Shown piece after piece: positions 51,674-60,109 of a stretch of 64,000 nucleotides of DNA. The notes under the pieces are model-generated. The model saw only the letters and a list, made by a program, of their open reading frames with translations, was not told the DNA's origin and made no database searches. The position numbers and the translations under genes are program-made. Positions within the stretch are counted from its first letter, which is position 1. Each line of letters begins with the position of its first letter. Origin of the DNA: Roseburia sp. AM59-24XD (GTDB lineage Bacteria; Bacillota; Clostridia; Lachnospirales; Lachnospiraceae); the NCBI RefSeq assembly GCF_003478445.1, contig NZ_QUET01000015.1, forward strand, positions 26,146 through 90,145. The letters are read 5' to 3'.

Positions 51674-52432
51674 TCATACATATTTGGAAACCTGGATATT
51701 CAGGTTTCCTTTTTTTGTTTCTCCGGAAATACCGTCACAGATAAACTTGCCGTAGCCCCGCACCGACACCACATCCTGCTCCTTTAGAGTGCCGCTGTTG
51801 TTCTCCATCTGATAACCGTTGACAAACACCTTCTTCTCACGGAACAGTGCAATGCTCTGGCTTCTCGAAAGATGACAGAGCTTTGCCACGATCACATCCA
51901 GCCGCATGCTCGGCACGATCAGCTTGACCGCCTGCAGCTTCGGACGTACCGCCTCCGGCATCCGGTCTAATATCCGGCACTGCACATGTGTATGCTTTAC
52001 CTGATCCAGATTCTCCGGAATAAACGGTGCGATCTTCTCCAGACAGAACAAATATGCGGTCTTATCACGGATCATAATATCCCCGAGCGTACTGCGCTCA
52101 ATCCCCAGATGCATCAACGCTCCAAGATAGTCCCGGTGCGTCAGTGCATCCGCAAACTTCTCAATCAGCGGCTTGATCTCAATACAGCAAATAGGAAAGC
52201 CCGCATCGTATCCCAGACTTTCCTCATCGCCAAACCGGAGTATCTGCCGCTCACAGCCATCAACACCGCCGGAAAACATTGCTGTCACAGGCGCCGTATC
52301 CTTCCTTACTCTGGCATATACCGCCTGCTCCTGCTGATTCAGAAAGCCGGTATAGGTATATAAGCCGGTGCGGTAGGACTGCTCCGCCAGATCTTTTATT
52401 CTTTTGATCAGAAATTCTTCATCCCTGTTCAT
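51674..52432 (-). CDS. YlmH-type S4-domain RNA-binding protein
   Basis: A 252-residue protein. The N-terminal two thirds match YlmH (QAVYARVRKDTAPVTAMFSGG, ALMHLGIERSTLGDIMI); the C-terminal S4 domain (about 180-245) has MRLDVIVAKLCHLSRSQSIAL and FVNGYQMENNSGTLKEQDVVSVRG. In Bacillus YlmH binds ribosomes and acts in ribosome-associated quality control, moving tRNA during tail synthesis on stalled chains; it was first noted in the cell division region. Here it is away from division genes. The ATG at 52432 follows AGGAGAGAGTATC. It is convergent with a small membrane protein gene. Confidence 0.87.
   Translation of the reverse strand: MNRDEEFLIKRIKDLAEQSYRTGLYTYTGFLNQQEQAVYARVRKDTAPVTAMFSGGVDGCERQILRFGDEESLGYDAGFPICCIEIKPLIEKFADALTHRDYLGALMHLGIERSTLGDIMIRDKTAYLFCLEKIAPFIPENLDQVKHTHVQCRILDRMPEAVRPKLQAVKLIVPSMRLDVIVAKLCHLSRSQSIALFREKKVFVNGYQMENNSGTLKEQDVVSVRGYGKFICDGISGETKKGNLNIQVSKYV
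51686..51716 (+). terminator. Intrinsic terminator of the small membrane protein gene, inside the ylmH 3' end
   Basis: Nine-base perfect arms GGAAACCTG and CAGGTTTCC with a 6-base loop and seven T. The hairpin lies within the last codons of the opposing ylmH gene, so the same bases serve both purposes. Confidence 0.85.
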
Positions 52433-52507
52433 GATACTCTCTCCTGTTATGCTGTCAAATTAACTCCAAAATCCGGATGCTTATCAAGCATATCACAGAG
52501 ATTTCGT

Positions 52508-54028
52508 CTAATCAACCCATTTTCTCATGGTCCACTCAAGGTCACGGAAGGTTCCCCACGCATCCTTGTCTTCCTGTGGATTTATCGCATACATTGCCAT
52601 TACCGTACCGGTAAAGCCGCCTGCTACCTCAGAGGAAAGATACTTTGTTCTCGCCTTCCCAAGCTCCACGCTCTCTCCGGCAAGCTCTGCGAAGAATGTA
52701 TAAAATTCTCCTTCAGACTCTACATGGAAGCTTACCTCCTGCTGTCCCTCTCCCAGTGCCTTTGATGCCTTTACACACTGTGCATCACCGGTTGTCAAAC
52801 GAAGCTCAGCCTTCTTCACACCGTCTTTCTGTGTCAGATAAAGGTCGTAGTGGTGATCCTCACACAGATAGAAGGTAATACCTGCCTCCGGTGAATTGCC
52901 ACCCACGGTAATATCGAGTGTCGTGTCAAACTCGGACTGACGCACGCCGAGGAAGGTCGGCGCATCCACATCATCGAGCGTATAGTGATTGCCTCGAAGG
53001 TTCACACCGTTTTCGGTAAACTGATAGTTCTCTTTATCATAAGCTCTCAGATGACACCATCTTAAGCTGTCTGCTCCAAGCTTTTCAAAGGAAACATCAT
53101 AGCAGGTATCCTCGCCGGCTGCATTGAGGTTCATCTCCATCTCTGCTTCCACCGTACCATTAACACCGGCAGTAAACCAGCCGTCCTCCTGCCACTGTAC
53201 CGGCACTAAGAACACCTCTCGTCCCAGATGATGGAACGGCATCCACATGCCCTCCTGACGGAAGCCCAGGCACACGATAAATGTGCTTCCATCGTCCGTC
53301 TGCACCAGATCGCCATGTCCGATTCCCTGAATGCGGCTCTGATGACCACCGAGATCGCGGTTTGTCACAACCGGATTGAGCGGATAAGACTCGAATGGTC
53401 CATATGGGCTCTTTCCTCTCGCATATGTGATCATGTGACCATACTCGGTACCACCCTCTGCAGCAGTGATGTAATACCAGTCCCCGATATGGAACAGATG
53501 CGGTGACTCAAGATAACGTCCGCCATTCCCCTTCCAGATCGGCTTGCTCTCAGTGAGACGCTCTCCCGTCGCAATATTGATCTCGCACTGGAAAATACAG
53601 CCCTTGCCGTCCTCATCGCTTCCGTTACTCATGAAATATGCCTTGCCATCCTCAAAGAACAGGGACGGATCGATGCCTCCCTGATCCACGAAAACAGGCT
53701 CTGACCACTCACCGTAAATATCATCGGTATACACATAAAAGTTCTTGTGATATGTATCATTGGTAGTCACCATGTAAAAGCGTCCCTCATGGTAACGGAT
53801 CGTTGGTGCAAAGACACCGCCGGAGCTGTTGATACGCTCTAAATCTACCTGTGTGCTTCTCGTCAGACAATGACCGATCTGTGTCCAGTGAACCAGATCC
53901 TCACTCTCGAAAATCGGTACGCCCGGAAAATACTCAAACGAGCTGCATACCATATAATACTTTCCATTCGCCTTACATACACTCGGGTCCGGATAAAAGC
54001 CCCGAAGAACCGGATTACTGATCTTCAT
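52508..54028 (-). CDS. GH43 glycosidase (beta-xylosidase / alpha-L-arabinofuranosidase)
   Basis: A 506-residue cytoplasmic GH43 enzyme. Propeller part: NPVLRGFYPDPSVCKANGKYY (catalytic base Asp in YPDP, residue 14), QGGIDPSLFFEDGKAYFMSN (second Asp), and RYLESPHLFHIGDWYYI (acid Glu). The C-terminal 200 residues form the beta-sandwich (SLRWCHLRAYDKENYQF, YLTQKDGVKKAELRL) found in subfamilies 10-12. It should act on arabino- or xylo-oligosaccharides in the cytoplasm. It follows another GH43 gene by 34 bases, in an operon opposite an AraC regulator. The ATG at 54028 follows AGAAAGGAAAGATTATT. Confidence 0.9.
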   Translation of the reverse strand: MKISNPVLRGFYPDPSVCKANGKYYMVCSSFEYFPGVPIFESEDLVHWTQIGHCLTRSTQVDLERINSSGGVFAPTIRYHEGRFYMVTTNDTYHKNFYVYTDDIYGEWSEPVFVDQGGIDPSLFFEDGKAYFMSNGSDEDGKGCIFQCEINIATGERLTESKPIWKGNGGRYLESPHLFHIGDWYYITAAEGGTEYGHMITYARGKSPYGPFESYPLNPVVTNRDLGGHQSRIQGIGHGDLVQTDDGSTFIVCLGFRQEGMWMPFHHLGREVFLVPVQWQEDGWFTAGVNGTVEAEMEMNLNAAGEDTCYDVSFEKLGADSLRWCHLRAYDKENYQFTENGVNLRGNHYTLDDVDAPTFLGVRQSEFDTTLDITVGGNSPEAGITFYLCEDHHYDLYLTQKDGVKKAELRLTTGDAQCVKASKALGEGQQEVSFHVESEGEFYTFFAELAGESVELGKARTKYLSSEVAGGFTGTVMAMYAINPQEDKDAWGTFRDLEWTMRKWVD

Positions 54029-54062
54029 AATAATCTTTCCTTTCTGTTATCATTAACATCTT

Positions 54063-55385
54063 TTATTTACGGAAAACAAATGCTTCCAGATCCAGAAGCT
54101 GTCTGTTCACAAAGCTGTTCTTTGCCCATCCGCTGTGCGCATCCTCTGCCACAAAATATACTGCATGTCTGCCGGTCACCATACGCATGATGCCCTCTGC
54201 CACATGATCTCCCGTGCCAAACTCAACGGTACCGATCTTCTCACCGTCTACCGGGTCATCCAGATATACATGCACTCGCCCACTGCATCCTCTTGGCTGC
54301 ATCTTTAGGGATAATGTCATGGTCCCATTGGTGTGATCCTCGCCGAAATCAAAATACTTCCAGCCCATCACACAGCCCTCGGTGATGTTGGTGATCACTC
54401 TGGTAAATGCATCGATCTGTGTGATCATCAGCTGCTCGCTGCCCTTCAGCACGCAGGCGGTGTCAGCCTGTGTCTGCTCATAAGGATTCAAGGAATCCTC
54501 GAAGCCCAGAGAGGTCATCTCTACTGTCGGGATCGTTCCGTCCGGAAGGATCTCGATCTTCTCCACACAGCCTCTGCGGGACATAATCGTTCCGTTGGTC
54601 ATACGGTGATAGAAAATATACCACTGATCCCCGATCTTGCAAATGGATCCATGGTTATTGCCGCCCGGAAAATCAATGCCGTTATCCACGATATATCCGC
54701 GATATGTAAACGGTCCTGTCGGAGAATCTGAGGTTGCATAGGCAAGCTGGCAGCCACGCTTCGGGGAATAGATCAGATAATAGGTATCTCCTACCTTTCT
54801 CGGTGAACACGCCTCGAAGAAATTCCATGGCTCATCGGTCGGAATGACATTCTCCTGATAGGTTCCATCGATCACCTGATACATGTTGCTTCCGTCGATC
54901 TCGCACATGTAGGAGCCGAGATATCCGCAGTACACATAAACTCTGCCGTCATCATCCACAAGCACGCCCGGATCAATAAAAGTACCGTTATCGTAATGGT
55001 TAGGGATATTATACTCATAACGGGACAACAATTCAAACGGTCCCTCCGGTCTGTCGCTCACTGCCACACAGCCCTTGGAATCAAGAATGTATGCATACAG
55101 ATAATACTTGCCGTCCTTCTCCACCACATCCGGTGCATAAAGACATTTCTCGGACCAGTCTACATCAGAAGAATGGTCTCTATCTGCCTTTGTGTGGAAC
55201 GCATCACCATGGCACACCCATTTGCCCGGTTCATTCACAGGCGCTGACCATACCTTCAGTTTATAATCACAAAATTCGGCAGAATCTACACGGTCATGGG
55301 AACCATACACATAAACTCTGTCTCCAAACACTCTCGGTTCTCCATCCGGGATATACTCCCAACTTGGTAAATACGGATTTGCCAT
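54063..55385 (-). CDS. GH43 glycosidase with C-terminal carbohydrate-binding domain
   Basis: A 440-residue protein. The propeller opens with PSWEYIPDGEPRVFGDRVYVYGSHD and continues with CLYAPDVVEKDGKYYLYAY, NGTFIDPGVLVDDDGRVYVYCG (Asp) and FFEACSPRKVGDTYYLIYSP (acid Glu). Residues about 310-440 form a CBM6-like beta-sandwich (FTRVITNITEGCVMGWKYFDF, GRVHVYLDDPVDGEKIG). No signal peptide is seen, so it is probably cytoplasmic. Likely arabinofuranosidase or xylosidase; the exact subfamily needs a search. First gene of its operon. The ATG at 55385 follows GGAGGACAACGA; the earlier ATG at 55433 lacks a site. Confidence 0.88.
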   Translation of the reverse strand: MANPYLPSWEYIPDGEPRVFGDRVYVYGSHDRVDSAEFCDYKLKVWSAPVNEPGKWVCHGDAFHTKADRDHSSDVDWSEKCLYAPDVVEKDGKYYLYAYILDSKGCVAVSDRPEGPFELLSRYEYNIPNHYDNGTFIDPGVLVDDDGRVYVYCGYLGSYMCEIDGSNMYQVIDGTYQENVIPTDEPWNFFEACSPRKVGDTYYLIYSPKRGCQLAYATSDSPTGPFTYRGYIVDNGIDFPGGNNHGSICKIGDQWYIFYHRMTNGTIMSRRGCVEKIEILPDGTIPTVEMTSLGFEDSLNPYEQTQADTACVLKGSEQLMITQIDAFTRVITNITEGCVMGWKYFDFGEDHTNGTMTLSLKMQPRGCSGRVHVYLDDPVDGEKIGTVEFGTGDHVAEGIMRMVTGRHAVYFVAEDAHSGWAKNSFVNRQLLDLEAFVFRK

Positions 55386-55490
55386 TTCGTTGTCCTCCAT
55401 TCGTTTTATTTCGTATATTGTTCGCTGTGTCACAACAAACGTCTCATTCGAAACACCGCTTTATTACAGCATTTTGCGCTGTTTTCTTCT

Positions 55491-55519
55491 TTGACACATT
55501 TGTTATGTTGTAGTATAAT
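55491..55519 (+). promoter_or_regulatory. Consensus promoter of the AraC gene at 55623
   Basis: Exact TTGACA (55491-55496), 17-base spacer and TATAAT (55514-55519), giving a leader of about 95 bases. The opposing GH43 operon starts 106 bases away, so the regulator's sites probably lie between. Confidence 0.85.
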
Positions 55520-55622
55520 CATACGAAATCAAATGCGAATCTACTAGAGGAATACGGACACTAATCTTTGTATTTCGGACATAATAATACAGCAGCTAAG
55601 GCCACCATCCGGGAGGAGTTTT

Positions 55623-56492
55623 ATGATATCAGAAATGCATCTTCATTACTTTACCGCACAGAAGGATTTTCCATTCTATATCCAGTATGGTCATCATGAC
55701 GAGAACATGTTTCTCCACAACCATGCGGACTTCTCGGAGCTTGTTTTTGTGCTGGGCGGTCACGCCACCCACATTGTCAATGATGAGGAGTATCCGATCC
55801 AAAAAGGGGATGTATTTGTCATCAACGAAAATACATCCCACGCCTATAAGGATCCGCGTCATTTTCGGATCTGTAATATTATGTTTCAACCGGACTATTT
55901 CTTAAAGAACTTTGGTGATATCAAATCGCTGCCCGGCTATCATTCACTCTTCGTCATTGAACCTGCCCTGACACAGCAGAACGGCTTTCAATCCCGCATT
56001 CATCTGGCGCCGGATGTTTTCGATACCTTCGATCAGATGATCACACGGATCCATCACGAATATGTATCACACTCTGCCGGATACCAGACGATGACAAGCG
56101 GTCTTTTCCTTCAGATGATCACCTCGCTGTCCCGCCTTTTTGACAAAAGCGGAGAAGCCGATGATAATACCGTATCGCTCGCCAACACAGTCGCCTACAT
56201 GGAGTTCCATTTCCGCGAGGATATCTCCGTCGAAGAGTTAGCCTCCATGTCCGGCATGTCGCCCCGTCATTTCCGGCGTGTCTTCCACGAGATCTACGGC
56301 ACCAGTCCCCTGAAATATCTGCACACACTGCGCATCCGCTCTGCCGCACGCCTGCTGCGAAGCACAGATCTTCCGGTCACGGAGATCGCGATCCGCAGCG
56401 GCTATCCGGACGGCAATTACTTCTCCGGCAAGTTCAAGCAGTTTATGGGGATGCCGCCGTTAAAATACCGCAACGATCCGTCGCAGGGGTAA
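55623..56492 (+). CDS. AraC-family regulator of the GH43 pair
   Basis: A 289-residue protein with an N-terminal cupin sensor (about 15-140, NMFLHNHADFSELVFVLGGHA and EEYPIQKGDVFVINENTSHAY) and a C-terminal AraC DNA-binding domain (about 190-285, ISVEELASMSGMSPRHFRRVF, VTEIAIRSGYPDGNYFSGKF). The cupin part is the arabinose/rhamnose-type sugar sensor. It is divergent from two GH43 genes and probably activates them in response to a pentose. The ATG follows GGGAGGAGTTTT. It is convergent with trxB, with only 6 bases between the stops. Confidence 0.9.
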   Translation: MISEMHLHYFTAQKDFPFYIQYGHHDENMFLHNHADFSELVFVLGGHATHIVNDEEYPIQKGDVFVINENTSHAYKDPRHFRICNIMFQPDYFLKNFGDIKSLPGYHSLFVIEPALTQQNGFQSRIHLAPDVFDTFDQMITRIHHEYVSHSAGYQTMTSGLFLQMITSLSRLFDKSGEADDNTVSLANTVAYMEFHFREDISVEELASMSGMSPRHFRRVFHEIYGTSPLKYLHTLRIRSAARLLRSTDLPVTEIAIRSGYPDGNYFSGKFKQFMGMPPLKYRNDPSQG

Positions 56493-56498
56493 GGCGCG

Positions 56499-57494
56499 CT
56501 ATCCGAGATATTCGCATGCCGCCAATGCAGCAACCGCGCCATCTGCGGCTGCTGTCGTAAGCTGGCGCACTGTCTTCGTCCGGCAGTCTCCTGCCACAAA
56601 TACACCCTCAGTCTCTGTCTTACAGTCCTCACCTGCTTTGATGTATCCCTGCTCATCCAATGGCGCAACCTCTGCAAACTCCTGATTCTCCGGCATCTGT
56701 CCTACCGCCACAAACAACCCTGCCACCGGCACTAAAAGCTCCTTTTCCTGCTTCTTATTCCAGACATGCAGCGATTCCAGATTGCCGTTCTCATCCGTCT
56801 CCATTCCTGTCACTGTGCAGGATCGCAAAATCTCCACATTCTCCTTTGTCTCTAACAGTGTAAGCTTCTCCGGCTCTCCACGGAACGTATCGCGCCGGTG
56901 GATCAGATAGACCTTTTCACAATACTGTGCAAGAAACAAAGCATCCTCCAATGCCGTATTGCCGCCTCCGGCAACCGCCACCTTACGTCCCCTGAAAAAC
57001 ATGCCGTCACAGGTCGCACAGTAAGACACACCGTGTCCGATCATCTCCCGCTCATTCTTAAGACCAAGCGGACGATTTCTCGCTCCGGTCGCAAGAATCA
57101 CACTTCTCGTCCGGCACAGCTTCTGCTCACCGCCCTGCTCTACCGATACCTTGAAAATATCACGGCTGCATTCCTCTTCGTCCGGCGAAAGTTCTGCCAC
57201 CTCAAGCTCCGCAGAGTCACCGTTGCATTCCCGTTTCAGTGCCGTAACCTTACCGGTCTCATACTCCATGCCGAGATTCTTCGCCTGCTCATAAAGTCCC
57301 TGCGCAAATTCAAAACCGGATATCTTTGCAATACCCGGATAATTCTCGATCTCCGGAGTCACAACGATCTGTCCGCCGTACATTTTCTCCTCGAGTACCA
57401 GCACACTCTTACCGGACCGCAGTGCATAAATCGCTGCCGACAACCCGGCTGTTCCTGCTCCCACGATCAACACATCATATATTTTCTCTGCCAT
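56499..57494 (-). CDS. trxB: Thioredoxin reductase
   Basis: A 331-residue flavoprotein: FAD motif DVLIVGAGTAGLSAAIYA near residue 6, second nucleotide motif VAVAGGGNTALEDALFLA, redox CxxC in SYCATCDGMFF between them, and the final GVFVAGDCRTKTVRQL. It transfers electrons to thioredoxin, encoded 94 bases upstream. A loop of about 25 residues rich in Glu (AELSPDEEECSRDIF) interrupts the FAD domain and is longer than in standard TrxB. The NADPH-binding region has HRRDTFR, the usual basic cluster. The ATG at 57494 follows CAGGAGGGCTT; the longer frame from 57530 lacks a site. Confidence 0.93.
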   Translation of the reverse strand: MAEKIYDVLIVGAGTAGLSAAIYALRSGKSVLVLEEKMYGGQIVVTPEIENYPGIAKISGFEFAQGLYEQAKNLGMEYETGKVTALKRECNGDSAELEVAELSPDEEECSRDIFKVSVEQGGEQKLCRTRSVILATGARNRPLGLKNEREMIGHGVSYCATCDGMFFRGRKVAVAGGGNTALEDALFLAQYCEKVYLIHRRDTFRGEPEKLTLLETKENVEILRSCTVTGMETDENGNLESLHVWNKKQEKELLVPVAGLFVAVGQMPENQEFAEVAPLDEQGYIKAGEDCKTETEGVFVAGDCRTKTVRQLTTAAADGAVAALAACEYLG

Positions 57495-57545
57495 AAGCCC
57501 TCCTGATCTCTGTATTTCCTTCTGTTTCAAAAATGCAATATACTA

Positions 57546-57574
57546 ATAAAGCAGGCAAAAAACGCCTGCTTTAT
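57546..57574. terminator. Perfect hairpin between trxA and trxB
   Basis: Eleven-base perfect arms ATAAAGCAGGC and GCCTGCTTTAT with a 7-base A-rich loop. It lies between the two thioredoxin-system genes, so it could lower trxB expression relative to trxA. Confidence 0.65.
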
Positions 57575-57588
57575 CTTTATTCGTGCTA

Positions 57589-57900
57589 TTACTGGTGCAT
57601 AAATGCCAAAAGCTCATCCTTGCTCTTGACTCCGATATCCTTCGCTGTGACCTCACCGTTCTTGATGAGGATCAGCATCGGAATGCTGACAACTTTAAAC
57701 TGCTGTGCCAGATCCATCTGCTCATCCACATTCACCTTGCAGATCTTGACATCGTCTACTTCTCCGGCAAGCTCCTCTACCACAGGACCAAGCATCATAC
57801 AAGGTCCGCACCAGGATGCCCAGAAGTCGATCAGTACCGGCTTATCAGACTGCATTACTTCCTGTTCAAAGTTGTCTGTTGTTACATGTACTACTGCCAT
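57589..57900 (-). CDS. trxA: Thioredoxin
   Basis: A 103-residue thioredoxin with the active site FWASWCGPCMML (Cys31/Cys34 region) and the cis-proline loop SIPMLILIKNGEV. It reduces protein disulfides in the cytoplasm, using electrons from the TrxB encoded just downstream. It starts MAVVHVTTDNFEQEV at the ATG at 57900 after GGAGGGATTGTT; the longer frame from 57924 begins before the binding site. Length and motifs are standard. Confidence 0.95.
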   Translation of the reverse strand: MAVVHVTTDNFEQEVMQSDKPVLIDFWASWCGPCMMLGPVVEELAGEVDDVKICKVNVDEQMDLAQQFKVVSIPMLILIKNGEVTAKDIGVKSKDELLAFMHQ

Positions 57901-57958
57901 AACAATCCCTCCATTCCTTATCATATCTTTCTATTATCCCCAGAATACAGAACATTTA

Positions 57959-59278
57959 TTACAGCTGGGTTGTGACAAAAATATCGTAAATTGCCTTGAT
58001 CGCATCATCAAAGTCTTCGTTGCTGACACCAATAATGATGTTTAACTCGGATGATCCCTGATCGATCATCTTAACATTGATGTTGGCATGTGCCAGCGCA
58101 GAAAAGATTCTGCCGGCAGTACCACGGTTTGACTTCATGCCGCGTCCAACGACAGCGATCAGAGCAAGATCAGCCTCCAGATCGATCGTATCCGGATGTG
58201 CCAGACGATGGATCGCGGAGATCACCTTCTGCTCCTTCTGCTCAAACTCCGGCTCATGAACAAATACTGTCATGGTATCAATACCGGACGGCATATGCTC
58301 AAAGTTAATACCGTTCTCCTCAAATGCAGTAAGAACCTTACGTCCGAAACCAACTTCGGAGTTCATCATATCCTTCTCAACATTTACGGCAACAAAGCCC
58401 TTCTTACCTGCGATACCGGTGATCGTGTATGCAGAATGATGACAGGTACTTTCTACGATCCATGTACCCTCATCCTCCGGTGCATTGGTATTACGGATAT
58501 TAATCGGGATACCAGCCTGACGAACAGGGAATACGGCGTCCTCATGAAGCACGCTCGCACCCATGTAAGAGAGCTCACGAAGCTCACGGTATGTGATGAT
58601 CTTAATCGGCTCCGGATTGTCAATGATACGCGGATCGGCGATCAGGAATCCGGATACGTCTGTCCAGTTCTCATAGCTTGTTGCATGTACGGCTCTTGAT
58701 ACGATAGAACCGGTAATATCAGATCCTCCTCTGGAGAATGTCTTGATCGTGCCATCAGCCTTTGCACCGTAAAATCCCGGTACAACCGCTCTCTCAACGC
58801 CCTTGAGACGCTTCTTTAACAGCTTGTCGGTCTCCTCCGGCATAAAATTACCGTCCACATCGAAACGGATCGCATCTGCCGGATCCACAAACTCATATCC
58901 TAAATAATTTGCCATGATAATACCATTAAGGTACTCACCACGAGATGCTGCATAATCCTCTCCTGCCTTCTCTGCGAAGTTCTTCTCGATAGTCTTAAAC
59001 TCCTCGTCGAGGGACAGCTTCATATGAAGTCCGTTGATAATAGACTCATAACGATCCTTGATCTTCTTTAATGCACTGCTAAAGCTCTTATCTTCCTTTG
59101 CCAGCGCATAGCAGGCATACAGCATATCTGTAACCTTGGTATCCTTGTCGTTCCGCTTGCCCGGTGCACTTGGAACAACAAATTTTCTCTCCGGATCAGC
59201 CTTGATGATCTTGCCAACCTTTGAAAACTGCGTTGCACTTGCCAGAGAGCTTCCACCAAATTTTACTACCTTAATCAT
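57959..59278 (-). CDS. lysC: Aspartate kinase
   Basis: A 439-residue monofunctional aspartate kinase, first step of lysine, threonine and methionine synthesis. KVVKFGGSSLASATQ opens the kinase domain; FSRGGSDITGSIVSRAV and YMGASVLHEDAVFPVRQAGI are the ATP and aspartate site motifs. Two ACT domains (about 295-439; FVAVNVEKDMMNSEVGFG and LIAVVGRGMKSNRGTAGRIF) should bind an end product for feedback control. The length and the HALF-like insert in DYAASRGEYLNGIIMA match the class III/AK family of Clostridia. The ATG follows AAAGGAGTCAGAAAT. The 149-base leader shows no lysine riboswitch. Confidence 0.94.
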   Translation of the reverse strand: MIKVVKFGGSSLASATQFSKVGKIIKADPERKFVVPSAPGKRNDKDTKVTDMLYACYALAKEDKSFSSALKKIKDRYESIINGLHMKLSLDEEFKTIEKNFAEKAGEDYAASRGEYLNGIIMANYLGYEFVDPADAIRFDVDGNFMPEETDKLLKKRLKGVERAVVPGFYGAKADGTIKTFSRGGSDITGSIVSRAVHATSYENWTDVSGFLIADPRIIDNPEPIKIITYRELRELSYMGASVLHEDAVFPVRQAGIPINIRNTNAPEDEGTWIVESTCHHSAYTITGIAGKKGFVAVNVEKDMMNSEVGFGRKVLTAFEENGINFEHMPSGIDTMTVFVHEPEFEQKEQKVISAIHRLAHPDTIDLEADLALIAVVGRGMKSNRGTAGRIFSALAHANINVKMIDQGSSELNIIIGVSNEDFDDAIKAIYDIFVTTQL

Positions 59279-59427
59279 ATTTCTGACTCCTTTATTCTCA
59301 ATCTCGTAATCCTGCCGCCCGGATCAATCCGATCCCGGCATATCTGCCTCCATTATCTTTTGATAATGCTCCGACAATCAATTTATCACAAAATCGCCGA
59401 TTTGAAAACCCATTTTAACGATTTTGT

Positions 59428-59919
59428 TTATTTTTGAAACATTGTTTCAAGAATATCCGTGCCTGATTTCGTCCGGAATATCTTCTCTCCCGCACGCTCT
59501 ACCGCCTCGCCGGACACCCCGTCCTCATACAGATTCACCAGAAAATCCGCTTCCACCAGGATCTGATAATCCATACCGTCAATGCCGTCATAGGTATGAT
59601 GATGACCCACCAGATAGCATACTCTTGCAATCACCTTCTCCGGATAGCCCAATGCTGTCAGCAGCTTTTGCGCTGCCGCCGGTCCCTCCTTCTCCTGCAG
59701 CTTACCGCCGCACTGACCGAATTTCTCCTCAGCCGGCTTGATTCCAATATCATGTACGATTGCCGCCGTCTCCAGTATAAACTGCTCCCCGGCAGGAAGC
59801 TTCTCCTTTTCCCCGATCATCTTGGCGAACGTATATACCTTTATAAAATGCTGGATCCGTTTGGGATCACCGGCATAATAACGAATCATTTCTGTTATTA
59901 ATATATTATTATCTTTCAT
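59428..59919 (-). CDS. HD-domain phosphohydrolase-like protein
   Basis: A 163-residue HD-domain protein. QHFIKVYTFAKMIGEKE supplies the first His, AAIVHDIGIKPAEEKFG the HD pair, and LVGHHHTYDGIDG plus LVEADFLVNLYED the later metal ligands. Such small HD proteins hydrolyse nucleotides or other phosphate esters; the substrate is not known. The start is the ATG at 59919 after GGAGTGGAGAACATAAT; the longer frame from 59976 is less likely. It lies 149 bases before lysC on the same strand and after the nifJ terminator, so it probably has its own promoter. Confidence 0.86.
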   Translation of the reverse strand: MKDNNILITEMIRYYAGDPKRIQHFIKVYTFAKMIGEKEKLPAGEQFILETAAIVHDIGIKPAEEKFGQCGGKLQEKEGPAAAQKLLTALGYPEKVIARVCYLVGHHHTYDGIDGMDYQILVEADFLVNLYEDGVSGEAVERAGEKIFRTKSGTDILETMFQK

Positions 59920-60020
59920 ATTATGTTCTCCACTCCTTCCACACAAAGTATACAGCAGGTGCCGCCTTTTCTTCAAACCTTTTTTGTTGTATCAGAAAAC
60001 AACAAATTTTCTGACATAAC

Positions 60021-60055
60021 AAAAAGGAGGCTGCTGCATAATTGCAACAACCTCC
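60021..60055 (-). terminator. Intrinsic terminator of the pyruvate:ferredoxin oxidoreductase gene
   Basis: Thirteen-base arms GGAGGTTGTTGCA and TGCAGCAGCCTCC (with GU pairs), 4-base loop, then five T; 55 bases after the stop. Confidence 0.85.
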
Positions 60056-60109
60056 TCGTAGTTACATATATCAGATTAAGCTCCGATCGTTCTTAAAGTC
60101 ATGGCAGAA

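Noticed and set aside
59279..59427. Lysine riboswitch before aspartate kinase
   Set aside because: The leader is about 149 bases, lacks the multi-helix pattern and has no terminator near the start.
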